NCBI GenBank assembly: GCA_944321715.1 | Contig: CALUMJ010000002.1 | Coordinates: forward strand, 62,001-126,000 | DNA: 64,000 bases | Direction of reading: 5' to 3' | Origin: an uncultured Muribaculaceae bacterium | GTDB lineage: Bacteria; Bacteroidota; Bacteroidia; Bacteroidales; Muribaculaceae | Part shown: positions 58,564 through 64,000 of the stretch, one piece after another | Layout of the letters: the number at the start of each line of letters is the position of its first letter | Position numbering within the stretch: the stretch's first letter is position 1 | Notes under the pieces: model-generated | Seen by the model: the letters and a program-made list of their open reading frames with translations, nothing else | What the model was told of the DNA's origin: nothing | Databases searched by the model: none | Made by a program: the position numbers and the translations under genes

Positions 58564-59725
58564 CAACATAAAACCAGCCGAACGCATTTCGCAAGTCAAA
58601 GAATACTACTTCTCAAAAAAATTACGCGAAATCGCCGAAATGAACGCACATGGTGCCGACATAATATCACTTGGTGTGGGAGGACCAGACCGTCCACCTC
58701 ATGCCGAAGTCATCGACACACTCTGCAAAGAAGCAAGACTCGACAACGCACACGGATACCAGCCCTACGTTGGCATTCCCGAGTTGCGCAAAGCTTTTGC
58801 CGAATGGTATAGGAAATACTACAATGCCACCCTCGACCCCAATACCGAGATACAACCGCTTATTGGCTCAAAAGAGGGCATTCTGCACACCACCCTCGCA
58901 TTTGTAAACCCTGGCGACGGAGTGCTTGTCCCCAATCCGGGATACCCTACCTACACATCGGTGAGCCGACTTGCCGATGCCCATATTTTCCAGTACGACC
59001 TAACTGAGGAAAACAACTGGGAACCAGACTTCGACGCTCTTGAGCAATTGCCTCTTGAACAAATAAAACTCATGTGGACCAACTACCCCAACATGCCTAC
59101 CGGACACCGTGCATCATTGACGCTGTTCAAAAAGCTCGTAGAATTTGGCCGCAAACACAATATAGTAATCGTTAACGATAATCCCTACAGTTTTATACTG
59201 AACGACAATCCATTGAGCATTCTTAGCATTGATGGTGCAAAAGATATTGCCATTGAAATGAACTCTCTCAGCAAATCTCACAATATGGCAGGATGGCGCA
59301 TCGCCATGATAGCTTCAAACCCACAATTTATCCAATGGATTTTAAGGGTGAAATCCAATGTCGATTCAGGACAATTCCGTCCAATGATGATGGCTGCGGC
59401 AAAAGCATTGCAATGCGACAAATCATGGTATGACCACATTAATGCCACATACCAGCGTCGAAGGACGATTGCCGAACAAATCATGCACACGCTTGGTTGC
59501 ACATTCGACCCATCACAAGCAGGATTGTTCCTATGGGGTAAAATTCCCACCAATTCGACCGATGCCGAAACATTATCAGAAAAAATCTTGCACAATGCTC
59601 GTGTATTCATCACACCCGGGCACATATTCGGCAGCAATGGCAATCGATACTTGCGCATATCGCTATGTTGCCCTGAACAAAAAATGCAAGAAGCCCTTTC
59701 CAGAATACAAAATATGAATCATTAA
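58553..59725 (+). CDS. Class I/II PLP aminotransferase, probably aromatic
   Basis: 390 residues from ATG 58553; ATGs at 58532 and 58541 are in frame and equally possible, and all overlap the pheA end. Conserved points of fold type I are ISLGVGGPDRPPH, the NxGYPTY turn (VPNPGYPTYTSV), TNYPNMPTGHRA, IVNDNPYSFILND, the PLP Lys in MNSLSKSHNMAGWRI, and FITPGHIFGSNGNRYLRISLC. Its place between prephenate dehydratase and DAHP synthase suggests it transaminates phenylpyruvate and 4-hydroxyphenylpyruvate, the last step to Phe and Tyr. Sequence alone would also allow an aspartate or LL-DAP-type substrate. Confidence 0.88.
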   Translation: MKTDNIKPAERISQVKEYYFSKKLREIAEMNAHGADIISLGVGGPDRPPHAEVIDTLCKEARLDNAHGYQPYVGIPELRKAFAEWYRKYYNATLDPNTEIQPLIGSKEGILHTTLAFVNPGDGVLVPNPGYPTYTSVSRLADAHIFQYDLTEENNWEPDFDALEQLPLEQIKLMWTNYPNMPTGHRASLTLFKKLVEFGRKHNIVIVNDNPYSFILNDNPLSILSIDGAKDIAIEMNSLSKSHNMAGWRIAMIASNPQFIQWILRVKSNVDSGQFRPMMMAAAKALQCDKSWYDHINATYQRRRTIAEQIMHTLGCTFDPSQAGLFLWGKIPTNSTDAETLSEKILHNARVFITPGHIFGSNGNRYLRISLCCPEQKMQEALSRIQNMNH

Positions 59726-59744
59726 TCAAAACAATATAACAATT

Positions 59745-60815
59745 ATGAACGACTTACAACCAATTGCCACGGCCGAAGAAGTTGGCCGCCCAATCGTAAT
59801 CGCCGGTCCTTGTAGTGCCGAAAGTGAGGAACAAATCATGTCAACGGCTCGCTCACTCGCCGAATATGGCTTAAAAATATTCCGTGCTGGAATATGGAAA
59901 CCGCGTACCAAACCTGGGGGTTTTGAAGGCATAGGCGAACCAGGCCTCGAATGGCTTAAACAAGTGAAGCAAGAAACAGGGATGCTTGTCAGCACCGAAG
60001 TTGCCAACAAAGCTCACGTAGAAGCTGCATTAAAGGCTGGTATCGACATGCTGTGGATAGGCGCTCGCACATCGGCCAACCCATTTGCCGTGCAAGAGAT
60101 TGCCGACAGCTTGAAAGGTTGCGACATTCCTGTGTTGGTGAAAAATCCAGTAAACCCCGACTTGGAACTTTGGATAGGTGCAATTGAACGCATATACAAT
60201 GCTGGCATACGACGCATCGCCGCTATCCACCGCGGCTTCACAGTATATGGCAAGCATCTCTACCGCAATATGCCGCAATGGCACATTCCCATAGAGCTAC
60301 ACCGCCGCTTGCCTGGATTGCAGATAATATGTGACCCGTCACACATGGGCGGCAAACGCGAATTGATTGCTCCTCTGTCGCAGCAAGCCCTCGACATGGG
60401 ATTCGACGGACTTATCATAGAGTCGCATTGCGACCCCGATTGCGCACTTAGCGACAAGAGCCAGCAAATCACCCCCGAAGTGCTTAACTTCATTCTCAAC
60501 ACACTTGTCATCCGCGACAATGCCCAATCAACCGAGAGCCTAACCCTGCTGCGCCAGCAAATCGACCAAATCGACAACGATTTAATCGAAATCCTTGCCA
60601 AGCGTATGAGGGTATCGCGGGAAATCGGTCAATACAAAAAAGACCACAGCATGCAAATCGTACATACCAACCGCTACGACGACATACTCAAGTCGCGTGT
60701 GAAGCTCGCCGAAGAAATGGGCATGAACGGAAATTTCATGAGAACCGTTATCGAGGCCATACACGAAGAATCGGTGCGCCAGCAAATCGAAGTATTAAAC
60801 AACCGAGCAAAATAA
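59745..60815 (+). CDS. DAHP synthase-chorismate mutase fusion protein
   Basis: 356 residues. Residues 1 to about 262 are a type I-beta (KdsA-like) DAHP synthase: VIAGPCSAESEEQIMSTA, RAGIWKPRTKPGGFEGIGE, LWIGARTSANPFAVQEI, VLVKNPVNPD, AAIHRGFTVYG, ICDPSHMGGKRE and IIESHCDPDCALSDK. Residues about 270-356 are an AroQ chorismate mutase: LLRQQIDQIDNDLIEILAKRM with RVSREIGQYKK. It thus carries both the first step of the shikimate route and the chorismate-to-prephenate step feeding PheA and TyrA beside it. In such fusions the mutase domain can also act as an allosteric sensor of prephenate. Confidence 0.95.
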   Translation: MNDLQPIATAEEVGRPIVIAGPCSAESEEQIMSTARSLAEYGLKIFRAGIWKPRTKPGGFEGIGEPGLEWLKQVKQETGMLVSTEVANKAHVEAALKAGIDMLWIGARTSANPFAVQEIADSLKGCDIPVLVKNPVNPDLELWIGAIERIYNAGIRRIAAIHRGFTVYGKHLYRNMPQWHIPIELHRRLPGLQIICDPSHMGGKRELIAPLSQQALDMGFDGLIIESHCDPDCALSDKSQQITPEVLNFILNTLVIRDNAQSTESLTLLRQQIDQIDNDLIEILAKRMRVSREIGQYKKDHSMQIVHTNRYDDILKSRVKLAEEMGMNGNFMRTVIEAIHEESVRQQIEVLNNRAK

Positions 60816-60818
60816 GCA

Positions 60819-61592
60819 ATGAAAATACTTATATTGGGAGCTGGAAAAATGGGGTCGTTTTTTTGCGACGTACTCAGCTTCAAGCACGAGGTTGCCGTGT
60901 ATGATAAAGACATAGACAAGCTGCGCTTCACATTCCACGCACTGCGCTTTTACTCGCTCGACGAAATCATGGAATTCCAGCCCGACTTGCTCATTAATGC
61001 CGTAACGGTAAAATACACAATTGATGCTTTCAACGAGGTGCTGCCGTTGCTCCCCACAAAGTGCATCATATCCGACATTGCATCGGTGAAGAATGGGCTA
61101 CCCGAGTTTTATGCCTCATGTGGGCATCCTTTTGTTAGCAGCCATCCAATGTTTGGCCCGACGTTTGCTTCATTAAGCAACTTGTCAAGCGAGAATGCAA
61201 TCATAATAGCCGAAAGCGACCATTTGGGGAAAGTGTTCTTCAAAGATTTGTATAACGAGTTGCATCTCAACATCTTTGAATATACTTTTACGCAGCATGA
61301 CGAAACTATCGCATTTTCGCTGTCTATTCCATTTGCAAGCACACTGGTTTTTGCCAGCGTGATGAAACATCAGGAAGCGCCTGGCACGACGTTCAAGCGA
61401 CACATGGCAATAGCTCGTGGCCTTATGTCGGAAGATGACTACTTGCTGCAAGAAATCTTGTTCAATCCCAATACCAACGGACAATTGCAGAAAATCCAAC
61501 AACAATTATCCCGGTTACAAGAAATAATTGCAGCAAAAGATAGCAACGCCATGCGAACCTTTCTCAACGAAGTTCGCGAGAACATAAAATAA
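60819..61592 (+). CDS. tyrA: Prephenate dehydrogenase (TyrA-like)
   Basis: 257 residues. The N-terminal Rossmann motif is ILILGAGKMGSFFCDVL. Further TyrA signatures are DLLINAVTVKYTIDAF, ISDIASVKNGLPEFY, PFVSSHPMFGPTFASL (the prephenate-binding His-Pro region) and the helical C-terminal domain with QHDETIAFSLSIPFAS. It oxidises prephenate to 4-hydroxyphenylpyruvate for tyrosine. It is shorter than the usual 280-370 residues and has no ACT domain. It starts 3 bases after the preceding stop and is the last gene of the aromatic operon, which ends at the terminator below. Confidence 0.93.
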   Translation: MKILILGAGKMGSFFCDVLSFKHEVAVYDKDIDKLRFTFHALRFYSLDEIMEFQPDLLINAVTVKYTIDAFNEVLPLLPTKCIISDIASVKNGLPEFYASCGHPFVSSHPMFGPTFASLSNLSSENAIIIAESDHLGKVFFKDLYNELHLNIFEYTFTQHDETIAFSLSIPFASTLVFASVMKHQEAPGTTFKRHMAIARGLMSEDDYLLQEILFNPNTNGQLQKIQQQLSRLQEIIAAKDSNAMRTFLNEVRENIK

Positions 61593-61612
61593 CGGACATA
61601 ATATTCTGGCTT

Positions 61613-61655
61613 GCGTCCTGTTCCTATATAAATGGCGGCAGGACGCTCTTTTTTG
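61613..61655 (+). terminator. Terminator of the aromatic operon
   Basis: GCGTCCTG (61613-61620) pairs with CAGGACGC (61639-61646), and TCTTTTTTG follows. It begins 20 bases after the tyrA stop. Confidence 0.8.
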
Positions 61656-61683
61656 CTCGATTGGCTAAAATTGGTTACCTTAG
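61652..61683 (+). promoter_or_regulatory. Candidate ligA promoter
   Basis: TTTG (61652-61655), within the U-tract of the preceding terminator, is spaced 20 bases from TACCTTAG (61676-61683), one base off TAnnTTTG. The ligA ATG is 20 bases downstream. Confidence 0.4.
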
Positions 61684-61703
61684 CATCAAAATAAAGCAAT
61701 GTC

Positions 61704-63713
61704 ATGGACAACATAAAACAACTAATAGACGAACTCCGCAACGAGCTAAACGAAAACAATTATAAATACTACGTACTCAATGCCCCGACCATGTCGGACA
61801 AGGAATTTGACGACAAAATGGCAATGCTTGAACGGCTTGAGAAAGAAAATCCACAATATTTCGACCCCAACTCACCTACCCAACGTGTTGGAAGCGACAT
61901 CAACAAGTCATTCAAGCAAGTAACACACCAGCGCCCAATGCTATCACTCGCCAACACCTACTCCGTCGAGGAAGTTGAAGAATTCTTCGACAGGGTTAAA
62001 AGTTCTCTTGGCAATGAGCCTTTCCAAATTGTAGGCGAAATGAAATTTGACGGCACTTCCATCTCTATAATTTACGAAAACGGACACATGGTACAAGCCG
62101 TCACACGCGGTGACGGAACTCATGGCGATGATGTGACCGACAACGTGCGCACTATTCGCTGCATCCCATTGCATCTGCGTCCAGGCAGTGGTTTTCCCGA
62201 GCATTTTGAGGTGCGAGGTGAAATATTGATGCCGTGGGATGTGTTTGACGCATTAAATAAGGAACGGGAATACAACGAAGAACCACTCTTTGCCAATCCA
62301 AGGAATGCCGCGGCTGGAACTCTGAAGATGCAAAACTCGGCCGAAGTGGCACGACGCAGGCTCGATGCCTACCTCTACTACTTGCTCGGCGACAATCTTC
62401 CTTATGACAACCACTATGACAACCTCATGGCAATGAAACAATGGGGCTTCAAAATATCATCTGCCACAAAGCTGCTCAACAATATCGAAGAAGTAGAACA
62501 GTTCATTGCATACTGGGATACCGAACGTAAGTACCTGCCTGTTGCCACCGATGGCCTCGTTTTCAAGGTTAATTCACTGCGGCAGCAACTCAATCTCGGC
62601 TATACTTCCAAAAATCCTCGATGGGCAATTGCTTATAAATTTCAAGCTGAACGTGAATGTACCCAATTGCAATCCGTGTCGTTCGAGGTTGGCCGCACTG
62701 GTGTTATCACCCCAGTGGCCAACTTAGCTCCCGTGCTTCTATCTGGCACGATAGTGAAACGTGCCACTCTGCACAACGAAGACATAATACGCAACCTCGA
62801 CATACACGAGGGCGATATGCTTTATGTCGAAAAGGGTGGAGAAATCATACCCAAGATTGTCGGAGTAAACCTCAATATGCGCCAACCAAACAGTTCCCCT
62901 GTCAAGTTTATCACGCACTGCCCCGTATGCGGCAGTGCATTACAGCGCATCGAAGGCGAAGCAGCATGGGTATGTCCAAACAAATATGCCTGCAAGCCAC
63001 AAATCACTGGCAAAATAGAACACTTCGTTAGCCGCCATGCGATGAATATCGACGGAGTAGGCGAAGAAGTTGCACAACAACTTTACAACGCTGGATTGGT
63101 GACAAATATCGCCGACATATACGACTTGAGTATCGAAAAGCTCATGACACTTGACCGATTCGGTCTGAAGTCGGCTCAACGCATCATGAAAGGCATTAAA
63201 GATAGCCTCAATGTTCCCTACGAACGAGTAATCTTTGCATTGTCAATACCATACGTAGGCGAAACTGTTGCAAAGAAACTCGCCCTTGCCACCAACGACA
63301 TCGACACACTAATGAGCATGAGCGTCGAACAATTGTCGGCAATCGACGAAATTGGTACAAAAATCGCACAAAGCATTGTCGATTACTTTGCCGTAGAAAA
63401 CAACCGAACTATTGTCGAAAGGTTACGTAATGCTGGGCTACAAATGCGACTTACCGAAGAAGCAAAACCGGTATCAGACCAGCTGTCGGGAAAGTCAATA
63501 GTAATCAGCGGCGTTTTCAACCACCATTCACGTGATGAATACAAGAGAATGATTGAAGCCAACGGAGGGAAAAACGTAGGTTCTATATCGTCCAAGACCT
63601 CTTTCATCCTTGCTGGCGACAACATGGGTCCAGCCAAACTCGAAAAAGCAAAGAAATTGGGCATCGAAATAATAAATGAAGAACAATTTCTTGCAATGCT
63701 AAAACAAGAGTAA
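61704..63713 (+). CDS. ligA: NAD-dependent DNA ligase LigA
   Basis: 669 residues, the standard length. It seals nicks during replication and repair. Domain order: Ia NAD-binding helices; the adenylation domain with the AMP-acceptor Lys in [12 protein letters not shown] (about 113) and [23 protein letters not shown] and DGLVFKV; the OB fold; a C4 zinc finger ([17 protein letters not shown]); helix-hairpin-helix repeats ([24 protein letters not shown]); and a C-terminal BRCT domain ([34 protein letters not shown]). It lies just after the aromatic operon but has its own promoter. Confidence 0.98.
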   Translation: MDNIKQLIDELRNELNENNYKYYVLNAPTMSDKEFDDKMAMLERLEKENPQYFDPNSPTQRVGSDINKSFKQVTHQRPMLSLANTYSVEEVEEFFDRVKSSLGNEPFQIVGEMKFDGTSISIIYENGHMVQAVTRGDGTHGDDVTDNVRTIRCIPLHLRPGSGFPEHFEVRGEILMPWDVFDALNKEREYNEEPLFANPRNAAAGTLKMQNSAEVARRRLDAYLYYLLGDNLPYDNHYDNLMAMKQWGFKISSATKLLNNIEEVEQFIAYWDTERKYLPVATDGLVFKVNSLRQQLNLGYTSKNPRWAIAYKFQAERECTQLQSVSFEVGRTGVITPVANLAPVLLSGTIVKRATLHNEDIIRNLDIHEGDMLYVEKGGEIIPKIVGVNLNMRQPNSSPVKFITHCPVCGSALQRIEGEAAWVCPNKYACKPQITGKIEHFVSRHAMNIDGVGEEVAQQLYNAGLVTNIADIYDLSIEKLMTLDRFGLKSAQRIMKGIKDSLNVPYERVIFALSIPYVGETVAKKLALATNDIDTLMSMSVEQLSAIDEIGTKIAQSIVDYFAVENNRTIVERLRNAGLQMRLTEEAKPVSDQLSGKSIVISGVFNHHSRDEYKRMIEANGGKNVGSISSKTSFILAGDNMGPAKLEKAKKLGIEIINEEQFLAMLKQE

Positions 63714-64000
63714 GCATTAACCTTGCCCTGCAAAGTTAAATTTTGTTTAAAAGCCACATTTTTCTCCTCAAAAATTTTACCAATTAAGATATACTCAATA
63801 TATTTGCATCAAGTTTTTCATGGTATTAGATTTAAGGTAAAAAATATTTGTCGTGATGACAAGTATTTTTTATTTTTATGTACCTCATCAATCGTCAAAC
63901 TAAAAAACGGTCATCGAGCGGCTGGTTTACGTAGTCGCAGCTTGCACCGCCATATTACATACGCTATCTGGCGCAGAAAACAGGAAGTAAAAAAGCAAAA
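63714..64000. other. Gene-free tail of the window downstream of ligA
   Basis: 287 bases without a supportable gene. It holds a -7-like TATATTTG at 63799-63806, a terminator hairpin at 63841-63877, and a short frame MTSIFYFYVPHQSSN (63856-63903) that overlaps the hairpin. The last 100 bases are less AT-rich and may be the leader or start of a gene beyond the window. Confidence 0.5.
63841..63877 (+). terminator. Terminator-like hairpin downstream of ligA
   Basis: A 12-bp stem AAAATATTTGTC / GACAAGTATTTT (63841-63852 with 63858-63869, one G-U pair) with a five-base loop is followed by TTATTTTTA. It lies 128 bases after the ligA stop. Confidence 0.7.

Overview
The window is chromosomal DNA from a member of the Bacteroidales, most likely of the Muribaculaceae/Bacteroidaceae type (inferred, not tested). 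The evidence is the gene content: the type IX secretion translocon Sov/SprA and a type B T9SS cargo protein, pyrophosphate-dependent phosphofructokinase, an OstA-like protein next to SurA-type chaperones, a DAHP synthase-chorismate mutase fusion and a BioG-BioC fusion. The promoters also fit: they have the Bacteroidota -7 box TAnnTTTG and little Shine-Dalgarno signal. I found no tRNA, rRNA, CRISPR array, prophage or intact insertion sequence; this is mostly core genome.

Layout. 1-9414 (minus): two PpiC/SurA-like periplasmic foldases, an OstA-like LPS-transport protein, MutL, a TPR/PD40 protein and the start of flotillin-like FloA (cut by the window edge). 9584-18216 (minus): guaB, recQ, clpX, clpP and lon. 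18371-21805 (minus): a META-domain lipoprotein, type II NADH dehydrogenase, and luxS with the MTA/SAH nucleosidase gene (activated methyl cycle and AI-2). 21896-35999 (plus): a free-standing B3/B4 domain, a YrdC/Sua5 protein, an acyl-CoA ligase, a zinc alcohol dehydrogenase, folP, the c-di-AMP synthase cdaA, ruvA and the giant sov/sprA. 36079-47611 (minus): yggS and a DUF4494 gene, then a tight seven-gene run fur-purA-DUF1015-T9SS cargo-mltD-uvrA-helicase. 48035-49687 (minus): pfp. 49966-57453 (plus): dnaG followed by bioA-bioF-bioGC-bioD, a DEDD exonuclease and a small membrane protein. 57555-61592 (plus): an aromatic amino acid operon (pheA, aminotransferase, DAHP synthase/chorismate mutase, tyrA). 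61704-63713 (plus): ligA.

The most interesting signal is in the 267-base gap before pheA. A good promoter is followed by an 18-codon open frame, MSRFFAYSFFFYFYFHEE, with seven Phe and three Tyr codons. After it comes a 13-bp terminator hairpin with a U-tract that ends just before pheA. A segment starting one base after the leader stop codon can pair with the 5' arm of the terminator. This is the layout of a ribosome-mediated phenylalanine attenuator, a mechanism characterised mainly in Proteobacteria, here controlling a four-gene Phe/Tyr operon in a Bacteroidota genome. The PheA regulatory ACT domain also departs from the classical Phe-binding motifs, so transcriptional control may carry more of the regulation.

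Second-tier observations are the BioG-BioC fusion in an operon led by dnaG, a palindrome shared by two 5' untranslated regions, a palindrome inside the fur promoter, a possible small inverted-repeat element upstream of fur, and a MutL without an intact endonuclease motif.
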